A DNA stretch of 64,000 bases from Bathymodiolus brooksi. Its lineage: Eukaryota; Mollusca; Bivalvia; Mytilida; Modiolidae. Under the pieces are notes generated by a model. The model worked only from the letters and a program-made list of their open reading frames with translations. It had not been told where the DNA came from and ran no database searches. The DNA lies in the NCBI GenBank assembly GCA_963680875.1, contig OY804579.1:13779506-13843505 (forward strand), read 5' to 3'. Below, one piece after another: positions 10,301 through 39,500 of the stretch. The translations under genes were made by a program, and so were the position numbers. Positions within the stretch are counted from its first letter, which is position 1, and every line of letters begins with the position of its first letter.

Positions 10301-12691
10301 GCCACGACATAACTGAAATATAGTTGAAAGTGGTGTTAAGCACAATAAACCAAACCTATTTAATATTAATTATATCAAATTCGCTACAGACCCAACACAG
10401 GGCAACTTTAATGGATGTATCTTTCGTATATGTTTAGGTACCCAGGTCCAAATGATGAGATTCCAGAGACCAGCGATGCTGCCCTTGTCATGAATGTGTT
10501 CAGACCAAAAACATCACCACAGACTAAATCAGGTAGTTCTCGGTCTTTTTCTGCCACACGGAGGTTTAGACGAACACCAGCGGCCACACGAACAACCAAT
10601 TTTTATGTGCAACACAAATATTACAAACGTACACACCCACAAGGTATCGTGGAACGGAGATTTAATTAGTGCTACACTAGTGCATGGCTATCATTTTCAT
10701 GGATATATATTCCTAATCTAGATCTTAGGTTTGTCAGAGTTAATATGAAGAAAGTAGTCTCTTTCGTTTTGAAAAAAAAAGAAAAGAAAAATTGAGCACA
10801 CTATTCTAATTTATTATTTTTTCAGTACTTTTGTAGTTTTTAGTCGATTTAACATTTAACATTAATACACGGTAAAATGGCGCACATTGTTACACTACTA
10901 TTACGTTTAGTTAAGTTAATTTTTTACTTTTATTTGTTTAGATCTTTTTAACACAACTTCAGGAGGACTTTTAAAGCTTAGACCGCACTTTCATGGTATA
11001 TAGATAGTTTAGTGGGTTTGGGTACTGATTTTATTGTCATGTGCAATGTCACCCATGACGATATAGGAATCACTTTGTCTATAAAGTTTTCGTATGTATC
11101 TTTTGATGGCGAATCTTTTCTTATTATAGTATAATTGGACGAATGTTCAAAATTTGAATATAAAATGTTGCAAAATAACATTAAAAATTTGTACCTGATC
11201 GATATTAGACAATTTTTATCTTTTAAGCAATCTTCTAAAGATTGTGGGACATCTCTGATTCACCAACATGATATGTTGTATGTTGACATTCAATACATTA
11301 AAGACCAACGATAAAGGCACTAATCAGACTTTCAGATATATGTCTATGTATATCTTAAATAATGTGTTTAATTATCAGATCAGATCGGGATGTTTATTAT
11401 TCCTGTCATGCATTTAATTGCAGATTACAATATTTGGTTTAATGGAATCAGGTCAACACACGTTTTCCTAGAAAAAAAAAAAAACATTTTCCCCAATATG
11501 TGTTGAATGCATATTTAATATGCTTGGACATTAATATAAATTAAAAATATGTTTGCGTTTCGTGTGGTTTTGCTTACAACAGAATGCCATTGCTATGCTA
11601 AATTTGTTATTTATATTTTTAAATATTAGCTTCATTGACCATTATAATTTCACATGTGTTTACATGGGTAAGTAAGGAACATTCGCTACAGCAATAGTTA
11701 TATTGTATAAAAGAATACCAATGTCCTTTTGTGTAATTCATATTCTCATAAAACGTAGATCTCCAGTTAAGACTACACCACGTGTTCCTGGAATAACATA
11801 CAGAAGGTACACTCAAAGTCAAAAGATTGGATAGTCAAATAATTTAAAATTCTTTGGGAGCAAGAAAACCATAGGCCCTAAACAGGATACTCAAAATCGT
11901 CTTGGATCACATATGCTGGAAGAAGTTTTATAATAACTACATTGATTTATCATCAAAAGACTTCTTCAAATTAATAGAAACCTATTTCCTTATAGAACGT
12001 TTTACACCATGAAAACAAAAATATTATGTGTTAAAGAAAATTTTTGTGTACTATTTGTCGGGATATTTTAGCAGCCTCCCATTCAAATATTTTAATCAGT
12101 TTGATGCTAAGTTATGGATATAAAATGTAGATTTGTACAATGGTTAAAGGCAAATTGTGTCCAAAATAAAATATACCAAAACACAGTAATTAATAAACTA
12201 GATGACTGGCAAGGTTTTGACACTATTTTCTAAGACTTTTTATTTCAGAAAATGGGTAAGTAATAAGTACATGTATATATAGCCTATCAAAGCAAATATA
12301 CACATCGTTATTGGAATGTAAATAAATAGTAAGATATCTAATTTTATGTGCACGAATAGCCTCCATCAGGTGCACACAAAGTCAAAACATTGGAGAGCCA
12401 GATACTTCAATACATATTTCTTAGCATTCTTATATATGATGTAATTTTAATGTGGTGTTCTGTCTTTGAAGGGAGGTGTTTCCATATAAAAACGAAGGCA
12501 TGGAAGCTTAATATATCGAACTTGCTGTGAGAGTTTGTTGTCTGTCTTAGATTTCTATTTTAAAACCTTTTTGGACAATGAAGTCATTCTCGTCATGAAC
12601 AAATGTTTTCTTTGACTAGCGGATTTAATAATTATGAACAAAATATTTTTCAGAGCACGAAAGTTCAGATGCAATTAACAGTACCCAATAA
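4217..12691 (+). CDS. SPMIP2: SPMIP2 (C4orf45)-like sperm microtubule inner protein, ~5 exons
   Basis: Spliced gene; exons at 4217-4301, 8390-8613, 9306-9364, 10438-10532 (or to 10643) and probably 12654-12691. Phases agree throughout, giving 166 or 203 residues; the vertebrate protein is about 186. Diagnostic motifs are RMLFTGPD (about 25-32), DYLWRPA (about 64-70), [10 protein letters not shown] (about 80-89) and QFRQA...HLYQNAW (about 106-123). I recall the corresponding vertebrate blocks as VLFTGPD, YLWRPA, EIGWGIPK and HRYQNPW. In vertebrates the product sits inside the A tubule of sperm axonemal doublets; it is structural, with no catalytic role known. ATG has A at -3. Intron 1 (4 kb) carries a MULE remnant; introns 2 and 3 carry SINEs. 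The C-terminus after HLYQNAW is poorly conserved and its exon ends are uncertain. Confidence 0.75.
6510..7106 (+). pseudogene. MULE transposase fragment
   Basis: The frame opens with [13 protein letters not shown] and [13 protein letters not shown], hits a stop after ILLF near 6641, and then continues with [32 protein letters not shown] and [11 protein letters not shown]. In MULE transposases the FDQ-TIH block follows a DGTF motif carrying the first catalytic Asp, and the segment after the Y-F-LL helix carries a D-F-E motif. Both Asp motifs are missing here (TSSV stands where DFE would be). A palindromic insertion at 6675-6765 sits where the DGTF region should be. The protein is about 200 codons against several hundred normally; it is inactive. 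Confidence 0.75.
6675..6765. repeat. Near-perfect palindrome, 41 bp arms, 9 nt loop
   Basis: Left arm 6675-6715 and right arm 6725-6765 are complementary at 39 of 41 positions (the arms share CTAGCCAAGGGTTACGATCC). The 9-base spacer is GGTGAAGAT. The arms also bracket ATCTTC and GAAGAT copies. It interrupts the transposase frame of the MULE remnant. Confidence 0.9.
7673..8389. other. Remainder of intron 1, nothing recognised
   Basis: AT-rich intron sequence. It ends in the exon 2 acceptor, TGTGATCTTAG, at 8389. The part of the intron before the MULE (4302-5930) is likewise AT-rich and contains only a short AC run near 5188. Confidence 0.4.
8390..8613 (+). CDS. SPMIP2: SPMIP2-like exon 2
   Basis: 224 bases entered in phase 1 and left in phase 0 at ATG followed by GTAATT. 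It encodes [20 protein letters not shown], then [17 protein letters not shown] and [18 protein letters not shown]. This is the conserved heart of the SPMIP2 family; the YLWRPA and GWGVPK blocks make the assignment. Confidence 0.85.
8870..9121 (+). mobile_element. SINE with CACT tail (second family)
   Basis: A conserved 3' half reads GGTCTAGTACACAGTGGACGA, ATATCGCCATGGCATAGCTG, then GGCGTTAAGCAAAACCCACT followed by CACTCACTCA. This is a gastropod/bivalve SINE 3' end as I know it. The 5' half (about 8870-8990) is less certain. Confidence 0.6.
9306..9364 (+). CDS. SPMIP2: SPMIP2-like exon 3
   Basis: 59 bases after a good acceptor (TGCTTTCTTATTCAG). It encodes [19 protein letters not shown] plus the first two bases of a Trp codon, ending phase 2 at a GTAAGA donor. 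The QFRQA-HLYQNAW block parallels the vertebrate E-SQA-HRYQNPW block. Confidence 0.8.
9471..9749 (+). mobile_element. tRNA-derived SINE, full-length copy
   Basis: The head starts GGGACCCGGGTGACTCAATG with a B-box-like GGGCTCGCGCCCGG at about 9547. Then come a body with AAATTACAAAAAGGGTGCTC, the core CTCTCCGGGTACTCCGACTT, and a tail of AATCA repeats. A Pol III promoter-like arrangement (A-like box then B-like box) is visible. It lies in intron 3 of the SPMIP2-like gene. Confidence 0.8.
10235..10355 (+). mobile_element. 5'-truncated SINE
   Basis: Carries only the 3' half of the same family: GGTCGGTGGTTTTCACTGGG, CCGGTTTCCTCCACCAATAA and AGTGGTGTTAAGCACAATAA. Confidence 0.8.
10438..10643 (+). 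CDS. SPMIP2: SPMIP2-like exon 4 (3' end uncertain)
   Basis: Begins after ATATGTTTAG in the phase left by exon 3 and encodes [20 protein letters not shown] and [11 protein letters not shown]. Two donors leave the same phase: AAATCAG/GTAGTT at 10532 and CACAAG/GTATCG at 10643. The longer form adds a basic Arg/Thr-rich stretch. I prefer neither strongly. Vertebrate SPMIP2 is also poorly conserved in this region. Confidence 0.55.
10700..12600. other. Long intron, nothing recognised
   Basis: AT-rich. There is a weak direct similarity between 11803-11860 and 12367-12425 (both with ACACAAAGTCAAAA-like or ACTCAAAGTCAAAA motifs). The stretch near 11853 (CAAGAAAACCATAGGCC) resembles 19034, suggesting an old dispersed repeat. 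No coding exon is convincing. Confidence 0.35.
12654..12691 (+). CDS. SPMIP2: SPMIP2-like terminal exon (tentative)
   Basis: After AATATTTTTCAG, reading in the phase left by exon 4 gives [12 protein letters not shown] and a TAA at 12689-12691. The acceptor is strong, but the peptide has no family signature. In another frame the same exon reads open to a GTAAG donor at 12712, so a different ending is possible. No AATAAA lies in the next 200 bases. Confidence 0.35.
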
Positions 12692-13040
12692 CCTGGACAA
12701 CATCAGAACAAGTAAGACAAAAACTTATAGACCATTTAATTGTTTTAACCATATTTTAAGTTCATTTTTTGTTAATTGTTGCGATAATTGTTTACAGTTT
12801 TTATTTAAGTATGGTGATTAGTACTAATGCTGAAAAGATGAGAATCTAAACAGTACAAAATATACGAGAGCAAAAAATGTCAAGGATCAAATTATGTTTT
12901 ACGAAATTCGTCTAAGGACACAGTATCCATGGCAAAAAAGCCATTGTAATATTTATTACTTATTAGATGTAAGGTATTAAGTTTTGGTTACATGTTATAA
13001 ACCTTTTAAAGATATCTTATGTAAGACAAGTTTGAAGATA
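12692..13040. other. 3' flank of the SPMIP2-like gene, nothing recognised
   Basis: AT-rich, with no exon or element boundary that I can support. The same holds for 13171-13836. Confidence 0.35.
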
Positions 13041-13043
13041 TCA

Positions 13044-13170
13044 AAGGGGTATTAATCACAAGTCTTAAATCACAGATGGACAGACAACTAAATGGCCAAC
13101 AGAAAAATGACTGAAGGACAAACAATGATCAACACAACATACACATAAAACTAATGATCCAGAAACAGGA
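13044..13170 (+). mobile_element. Dispersed family A, 5' part
   Basis: Has the family start AAGATATCAAAGGGGTATTA and the block GGACAGACAACTAAATGGCC, then ACACATAAAACTAATGATCC. The 3' half is missing. Confidence 0.65.
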
Positions 13171-13836
13171 ACATGTTTGAAATATATCAGTAAAACATAT
13201 ATCAAGTTATAAATGTATGAAGAGATCTTTAAAGTACTATAAGATATTTAACAGAATAACAGATATAAAAAAATCTTTAATTAGCTACTGATTTTATTTC
13301 TGATGTACGTTTCTTTTATTTATTTCAGATAGAAACATTTGAGAAGAGAAATATTTCAGTGCAATAGTTCACTTGATCTTTAAAACCGCACCAGTATTAT
13401 GTAAACTGCCCCAGTTCTTGCACATGTGCTTATATACTGTTTCTTTTTAATATTTCCTGTATTCTATTTATAGTATTATATATTATTCCTGTTATTTATA
13501 GTGCTTCACCTGTAGACATTCACCAATGTCTTTCAGTTCGCCAGTGCTTATGTTGTCTCTATAGTGTTCTATTATATGTTTTATTAAGCAAATCTTCAAA
13601 TGAAGAGACAGTATTAATTGTTAATGATTTAAAATCAAATGTTGATGAGTGCTCAATTAGAAGTCTATTTTCTCAGTACCTTTATAAACATACGATGTTA
13701 CTTGCTTTTGTTATCTGTGGAGTGATTTTACATATTAAATTATTTATTTTGTCCACTATGCTAGGATATGAGTTTGATATTTTATTGCCCTGTAAGCACT
13801 ATTTCTTGAACTTAAACAAGTGTTACTGGAACCTAG

Positions 13837-14098
13837 GTGACTGGTCCCTATAGTAGGAACCAATGTGACTGGTCCCTATAGTAGGAACCAATGTGACTGG
13901 TTCCTATAGTAGGAACCAATGTGACTGGTCCCTATAGTATGAACCAATGTGACTGGTCCCTATAGTATGAACCAATGTGACTGGTCCCTATAGTATGAAC
14001 CAATGTGACTGGTCCCTATAGTAGGAACCAATGTGACTGGTCCCTATAGTATGAACCAATGTGACTGGTAGTATGAACCAATGTGACTGGTCCCCATA
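13837..14098 (+). repeat. 28 bp tandem repeat, about 9 copies
   Basis: The unit is GTGACTGGTCCCTATAG plus TAGGAACCAAT, with TAGG/TATG and CCC/TCC variants. One copy is shortened near 14066. The unit is itself palindromic: the copy near 13897 contains GGTTCCTATAGTAGGAACC. A minus-strand reading frame through it is incidental. Confidence 0.95.
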
Positions 14099-14401
14099 GT
14101 GCATGTAGATATTCGAACTGGATTGCACAAAGCTCCATTAAAATTACTAAATGTACTATTAGAATTAATGGTAAATTATTTCTGTTGCTAAAAACGTCAG
14201 TTAAAGGTAATTTCTTATTTGATTGTACATTAAATATGGATGCCATGCAGGTACTTAGGTTCCTTTGTACCAACAATAACCATGAGAGGCAACTTACAAT
14301 GGATGATATAACCAACAGAGAACTTCATTCCCGATACAGATTTGGGAGAAATACAATAAATACAAATAAGGTACCATAACAAACCTGATGAAGATAATAT
14401 A

Positions 14402-14660
14402 TGTAAATAAACATTAGAACAAATTGAAGGGACAATCGAGAATTGACAATCCAGAGACACTGACAACATTGAGCATGCAATACACAGGACAAAGATAAAC
14501 AACAAATAAAATGAAGAAAACAACACAATAACACAACACAGAAAACTAAAAAGATGAGAAACACGGACCCCACCAAAAACCGCAGGTGAACCCAGGTGTT
14601 CGCGAGAGGGTTAACAGTTCCGGCTTAGCTACTCGGTCAAGTCAAGTCGGTAATTAATTA
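14402..14660 (+). mobile_element. Dispersed family A copy
   Basis: Family blocks GACAATCCAGAGACACTGAC, CACAACACAGAAAACTAAAA, CGGACCCCACCAAAAACCGC and GGTGTTCGCGAGAGGG are present. This copy carries the 'GACAATC-AGAGACAC-GACAACATT' segment that is amplified at 22214-22523. Confidence 0.75.
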
Positions 14661-14794
14661 CTATAAATAATAAAATAATTAAAAACATATGTAAGAAATG
14701 TATTTAGAAAAAATAACAATTATCCCAAGCTTACCTCCTGAGAATTCATTTGACTCGTATCTATATATGGGCGAGATAAATTAATAAACGGTTA

Positions 14795-15095
14795 GAGAAT
14801 AACGAAGGGACAATTAAAAATGGACAACTCAGAGAAACTGCCAACATAGGGTATAAAAGACGAAGAAAAACAAACCAACACAACACAATATGTGTTAGAC
14901 ACCACTATGCGCAAACAAACACAAATAACGTAAATAAGACATGAGTCCTCGTACAAACAACAGGTGTAAAGACAAACCGAACATCGTTTGTATGCGGAAA
15001 TCATAACGGACATCATAACACAGAACGGACCTCACCAAAAAACCTGCTTCTTATAAGACACTCGCCGTGTTACTCATGTGTAAGTCAAGTCTGGT
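14795..15095 (+). mobile_element. Dispersed family A copy, rearranged
   Basis: Contains GAAGGGACAATTAAAAATGG, ACAACTCAGAGAAACTGCC, then after an insertion CGGACCTCACCAAAAAACC and ACTCGCCGTGTTACTCATGT. Confidence 0.7.
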
Positions 15096-15344
15096 AAAAA
15101 TCTTGGCAGTAAATAAAGGTAATAACAAAATTAGAGGAAAGAAAACATCTACGTAACAAGTAATAAGTAAAAAGATCCATTGCCATTTGAGATATGGATA
15201 TTTCGTAAGGGATAATAATAATAATAGCAGTTATGCTTCCTATCAATTCAACAACCTGTCAACTTCCTCATCTATAAACCAAAACAAAAATCAGCAAGTG
15301 ATTGAATATTAATTTAGTTGATGTTTGTGCAACTCAATCCCGAA

Positions 15345-15560
15345 TGTGAACACGATGGGTGCCACACATAGAACAGGAACTGCTGACCCTTCTTGAGCAG
15401 TTCATCCCTGGTTATTAATGAGGTTCGCTTTGCTCGATTTTTAGTTTTCTGTGTAGTGTTTTGTAGATTATTTGACATTTTGTTTGTTTCTTTTGGTCAT
15501 TGTATCGTCTGTCCTTCGATTTCCGGCTTATCACAACCCCTTCGGTATTTTCATGAGCAA
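15345..15560 (-). mobile_element. Dispersed family A copy, minus strand
   Basis: On the minus strand it reads GAAAATACCGAAGGGGTTG, GGACAGACGATACAATGACC, AGAAAACTAAAAATCGAGC, and ends in GGCACCCATCGTGTT. It is the only inverted copy of this family in the window. Confidence 0.75.
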
Positions 15561-16195
15561 AAACGACATTTTCATATTAGTTGGAAATCATTTGCATCTT
15601 ATATTCCAGATCTACTATGCGTTTCACTTGCAATTCAAGCGCTTTATTTTAGCCAAAAGGTCCATTAAAAGATATTGTAAAGTGATTCCTGAAATAGATA
15701 ACTATCGAATATAATCTTGCTATATTTCTCACTCAATCGAACAGATACTGATCAACAATAAAAGTCTACTTAAATGTCGATTCTGGCACTAATAAATATC
15801 TCTGCAATAAAAAGACAATTAAATACAAATTATGGGGTAATAGGCTTCACAATAAATAGACAACAAACATCTATTAATGGATAAAAGATGAATAGAAGTA
15901 CCACATTATAATTTACTGAGATCATGTTTACAATCGTGTATGCAAAATTGGATCTCGAATGAACATATGGGCGGACATGTTTATTGATATACATTGGATA
16001 GGGTTTAACAATTTAGCCTTACAACTGACCACTAACGACCAATCCAAGCAAGCTGTTGGTCATTAGAAGCGGCTGCAAGATGTTCATTACTTGCAATAAG
16101 CAAAATAATCTCCTTACACGAGACACACATTTACGTCCCGTCTCCAAGGAGTACAAATATCTCAATTCGGCTAGAATCATCAAATATAAGGGGTT

Positions 16196-16305
16196 ACGGT
16201 ATTTAATGCCACTTTCAACAATATTTCAGTTATATCGTGGCTGTCAGTTTTATTGGTGAAGGAAACCTGGATACCCAGAGAAACCTGACCTTTATCACAT
16301 AATGG
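16196..16305 (-). mobile_element. SINE 3' part, minus strand
   Basis: Contains CAATATTTCAGTTATATCGT and TTTATTGGTGAAGGAAACCT. The upstream 16020-16160 region shares blocks with 33884-34000 (TTGGTCATTAGAAGC-GC and ACGTCCCGTC), so a further old repeat lies there. Confidence 0.7.
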
Positions 16306-16689
16306 TGTATCGCATCATCTGTAATATTTTCCCTTATTAACGTAATAATTCCTGAACACGTGGTCTCACTAACTTTGATGGAAGCTTATTTTCTTTTATA
16401 TCACTGTTGTATTATGTATCCCTATCGCTCCTTTACTTGACAATATATATCCTGACATTGGTATTGGCGGTCTTATGGTAAACAAATATTCTTATATGAA
16501 CATGTCCATATCAATGTCATAGAAACGTATAGAAAGAAGTACATTATATATAATATTGTTGCCTTGTGTTCTGGATTTTTGCAAAATAAAAGCATAAATT
16601 TGTAAATTTGTATTCTTCTATATCATTGGTAATTATAGAAACTACAGTACAAAACACAAATTGAAACGAAAGAGTAAAATGAGTGTGAA

Positions 16690-16795
16690 AATACCAAAGG
16701 GGTAATCAGAATCTGTATATCACAGAAGAACAGACAAGAAAGTAAACAATAATGATAATAATCTAGTCAAACATAACAACACGAATCATCCTCAC
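16690..16795 (+). mobile_element. Dispersed family A, 5' part
   Basis: GAAAATACCAAAGGGGTAAT, CAGAATCTGTATATCACAGA and AACAACACGAATCATCC match the family start; the rest is missing. The 41 bp tandem array begins directly after it. Confidence 0.6.
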
Positions 16796-16810
16796 TTTAT
16801 CTTTATAACA

Positions 16811-17425
16811 ACAGAGGCTTATGGTAATCTAGACATTTATGTGTAACAACTACAGAGGCTTATGGTAATCTAGACATTTATGTGTAACAACTACAGAGGC
16901 TTATGGTAATCTAGACATTTATGTGTAACAACTACAGAGGCTTATGGTAATCTAGACATTTATGTGTAACAACTACAGAGGCTTATGGTAATCTAGACAT
17001 TTATGTGTAACAACTACAGAGGCTTATGGTAATCTAGACATTTATGTGTAACAACTACAGAGGCTTATGGTAATCTAGACATTTATGTGTAACAACTACA
17101 GAGGCTTATGGTAATCTAGACATTTATGTGTAACAACTACAGAGGCTTATGGTAATCTAGACATTTATGTGTAACAACTACAGAGGCTTATGGTAATCTA
17201 GACATTTATGTGTAACAACTACAGAGGCTTATGGTAATCTAGACATTTATGTGTAACAACTACAGAGGCTTATGGTAATCTAGACATTTATGTGTAACAA
17301 CTACAGAGGCTTATGGTAATCTAGACATTTATGTGTAACAACTACAGAGGCTTATGGTAATCTAGACATTTATGTGTAACAACTACAGAGGCTTATGGTA
17401 ATCTAGACATTTATGTGTAATAACA
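16811..17425 (+). repeat. 41 bp tandem repeat, 15 near-identical copies
   Basis: The unit reads ACAGAGGCTTATGGTAATCT followed by AGACATTTATGTGTAACAACT. Copies start every 41 bases from 16811 to 17385, and I see no substitution among the internal units, which implies recent expansion or homogenisation. Confidence 0.95.
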
Positions 17426-17429
17426 TTTC

Positions 17430-18250
17430 CCTTTCACTCCTTCATCTGCAACCGCATGGGAAGCTGAACGCTGCTTGATTTGCATATTTGTTACATGAAT
17501 TTTAATTTATCAGAAAAAGTTTTAAGGATTGTTTAATTGCCAGAAGAGCTGAAATGACAAAAATAGTTCTACAATGTATTTATATATTATACACATTTGC
17601 TACGAGAGGCATAAGGACTATACCTTTTAATCAACCATTATGCAAGACAGAGGATACCTAAATCCAAAGAAAGGATTAGAAATCTGGATCTAATAGAGTA
17701 TCTATGAAAACACAACAAAAACGGTTAGAGTATAATTGGTCAGTAATTTATTGCAATCTGAATAATCTGTCCTCGCCGGACATAAAATGCAGTCATAACA
17801 TACAGCTTCAGTCATACTAATGTGTCCAAGTGTAGTCAGGTGCTTCAGAAGCATGGAGACAACAGTTTAATTTATCAGCAGACAATCAAACCACTGCGTT
17901 CTTGCTGGAATGATGCGTTCAAGAAAAAACATTACGGAACCATCGTACGATTTATTAGCTGGTACTAATAATAATTGGCAATAGCAAGGTCAGCATTCCA
18001 AGAAACAAGCATCGCGGAACCTGTTGGTACTCAGAATAATGTGTAACACTAGGATCAGGTAACAGGTACCAAATTTATCAGATGGCATGTAAATAAAGTT
18101 TAATAGTGGAGTCATGTGTTAAAAACAAGATTGTTATGTGTTGTGCCCAGCCACCTTGCTGTTGTTACATGAGCAATAAAATATGTTTAATATGTTAGAC
18201 ATTATAATTTACTGAGTGGACACTTACCGCAATGTGTCATTAAAATAATG
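17430..18250. other. Intergenic, nothing recognised
   Basis: AT-rich. A loose internal similarity exists between about 17930-17965 and 18010-18035 (CGGAACC-T-G-T-GGTACT-type blocks). I see no gene. Confidence 0.35.
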
Positions 18251-18255
18251 GAGGA

Positions 18256-18272
18256 AACATATTTATATAAAT
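18256..18272 (+). promoter_or_regulatory. Possible TATA box of gene 2
   Basis: CATATTTATATAAATAA lies about 110 bases before the start codon of the signal-peptide exon. In such AT-rich DNA a TATA-like string is weak evidence on its own. Confidence 0.25.
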
Positions 18273-18383
18273 AATTAATGACAGGATTTCAAAATAAAAT
18301 CATAAAATTATGACGATCACAGATTAAACATACGCAATATTAACAGAAGACATTTTGAACCAAGAATATTTCACCATGACAAG

Positions 18384-36411
<18,028 letters not shown>

Positions 36412-36492
36412 CACTACAATACTTCAAGAAACCCATAAAGATAAAATAACTACACGGTAATTTTGCATTGTACGTGTGTGGTTTTGTGCACC

Positions 36493-36498
36493 AATAAA
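36493..36498 (+). terminator. Poly(A) signal of gene 2
   Basis: AATAAA, 82 bases after the stop codon, is the first canonical hexamer downstream. The satellite begins about 90 bases further on, and most of its units contain the same hexamer. Confidence 0.6.
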
Positions 36499-36587
36499 AA
36501 GATCATAATCTTTTCTTTTTATGATGAACAAAATATACTCCATCGAGAAGACATTAAATTAACATACCAAAGTAGATTGAAATAACT

Positions 36588-39500
36588 GTCTGATTGGAGT
36601 ATGACCACTACACTTTCCAAACATAAATAAAAATATCTGTCTGATTGGGATATGACCACTACACTTTCCAAACATAAATAAAAATGTCTGTCTGATTGGG
36701 ATATGACCACTACACTTTCCAAACATAAATAAAAATGTCTGTCTGATTGGGATATGACCACTACACTTTCCAAACATAAATAAAAATGTCTGTCTGATTA
36801 GGATATGACCACTACATTTTCCAAACATAAATCAAAATGTCTGTCTTATTGGGATATGACCACTACACTTTCCAAACATAAATCAAAATGTCAGTCTGAT
36901 TGGGATATGACCACTACACTTTCCAAGCATAAATAAAAATGTCAGTCTGATTGGGATATGACCACTACACTTTCTAAGCACAAATACAAATATCTGTCTG
37001 ATTGGGATATGAGTACTACACTTTCCAAACATAAATAAAAATGTCAGTCTGATTGGGATATGACCACTACACTTTCCAAACATAAATAAAAATGTCTGTC
37101 TGAATGGGATATGACCACTACACTTTCCAAACATAAATAACAATGTCTGTCTGATTGGGATATGAGTACTACACTTTCCAAACATTAATAAAAAGGTCTT
37201 TCTGATTGGGATATGACCACTACACTTTCCAAACATAAATAAATATGTCAGTCTGATTGGGATATGACCACTACACTTTCCAAACATAAATAAAAATGTC
37301 TGTCTGAATGGGATATGACCACTACACTTTCCAAACATAAATAAAAATATCTGTCTGATTGGGATATGAGTACTACACTTTCCAAACATAAATAACAATG
37401 TCTGTCTGATTGGGATATGACCACTACACTTTTCAAACATGAATAACAATGTCTGTCTGATTGGGATATGACCACTACACTTTCTAAGCATAAATAAAAA
37501 TGTCTGTCTGATTGGGATATGAGTACTACACTTTCCAAACATAAATAAAAATGTCAGTCTGATTGGGATATGAGAACTACACTTTCCAAACATAAATAAA
37601 AATGTCAGTCTGATTGGGATATGACCACTACACTTTCCAAACATAAATAAAAATGTCAGTCTGATTGGGATATGACCACTACACTTTCCAAACATAAATA
37701 AAAATGTCTGTCTGATTGGGATATGACCACTACACTTTCCAAGCATAAATAAAAATGTCTGTCTGATTGGGATATGAGTACTACACTTTCCAAACATAAA
37801 TAAAAATGTCTGTCTGATTGGGATATGACAACTACACTTTCCAAAACATAAATAAAAATGTCAGTCTGATTGGGATATGACCACTACACTTTCCAAACAT
37901 AAATAACAATGTCTGTCTGATTGGGATATGATCACTACACTTTCCAAACATAAATAACAATATCTGTCTGATTGGGATATGACCACTACACTTTCCAAAC
38001 ATAAATAACAATGTCTGTCTGATTGGGATATGACCACTACACTTTTAAAACATAAATAACAATGTCAGTCTGAATGGGATGTGACCACTACACTTTCCAA
38101 ACATAAAAAAAAATGTCTGTCTGATTGGGATATGACCACTACACTTTCCAAACATAAATAACAATGTCTGTCTGATTGGGATATGCGAACTACACTTTGC
38201 AAGCATAAATAAAAAGGTCTTTCTGATTGGGATATGACCACTACACTTTCCAAACATAAATAAAAAGGTCTTTCTGATTGGGATATGACCACTACACTTT
38301 CCAAACATAAATAAAAAGGTCTTTCTGATTGGGATATGACCACTACACTTTCCAAACATAATGAAAATGTCTGTCTGATTGGGATATGAGTACTACACTT
38401 TCCAAACATAAATAACAATGTCTGTCTGATTGTGATATGACCACTACACTTTCCAAACATAAATACAAATGTCTGTCTGATTGGGATATGACCACTACAC
38501 TTTCCAAACATAAATACAAATGTCAGTCTGATTGGGATATGACCACTACACTTTCCAAACATGAATAACAATGTCTGTCTGATTGGGATATGACCACTAC
38601 ACTTTCTAAGCATAAATAACAATATCTGTCTGATTGGGATATGAGTATTACACTTTCCAAACATAAATAACAATGTCAGTCTGATTGGGATATGAGTACT
38701 ACACTTTCCAAACATAAATAACAATGTCTGTCTGATTGGGGTATGACCATTACACTTTCCAAACATGAATAACAATGTCTGTCTGATTGGGATATGACCA
38801 CTACACTTTCTAAGCATAAATAACAATATCTGTCTGATTGGGATATGAGTATTACACTTTCCAAACATAAATAAAAATATCTGTCTGATTGGGATATGAG
38901 TACTACACTTTCCAAACATAAATAAAAATGTCAGTCTGATTGGGATATGACCACTACACTTTCCAAACATAAATAACAATGTCTGTCTGATTGGGATATG
39001 ACCACTACACTTTCCAAACATAAATAAAAATGTCTGTCTGATTGGGATATGACCACTACACTTTCCAAACATAAATAAAAATATCTGTCTGATTGGGATA
39101 TGAGTACTACACTTTCTAAACATAAATAACAATGTCTATCTCATTGGGATATGACCACTACACTTTCCAAACATGAATAACAATGTCTGTCTGATTGGGA
39201 TATGACCACTACACTTTCTAAGCACAAATAAAAATATCTGTCTGATTGGGATATTAGTACTACACTTTCCAAACATAAATAACAATGTCTGTCTGATTGG
39301 ATATGAGTACTACACTTTCCAAACATAAATAAGAATGTCTGTCTGATTGGGATATGACCACTACACTTTCCAAACATAAATAAAAAGGTCTTTCTGATTG
39401 GAGTATGACCACTACACTTTCCAAACATAAATAAAAATGTCTGTCTGATTAGGATATGAGCACTACACTTTCCAAACATAAATAAAAATGTCAGTCTGAT

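Noticed and set aside
14016..14576. Several overlapping reading frames of 80-99 codons.
   Set aside because: They are shadows of the 28 bp tandem array and a family A element; no splice signals or family match.
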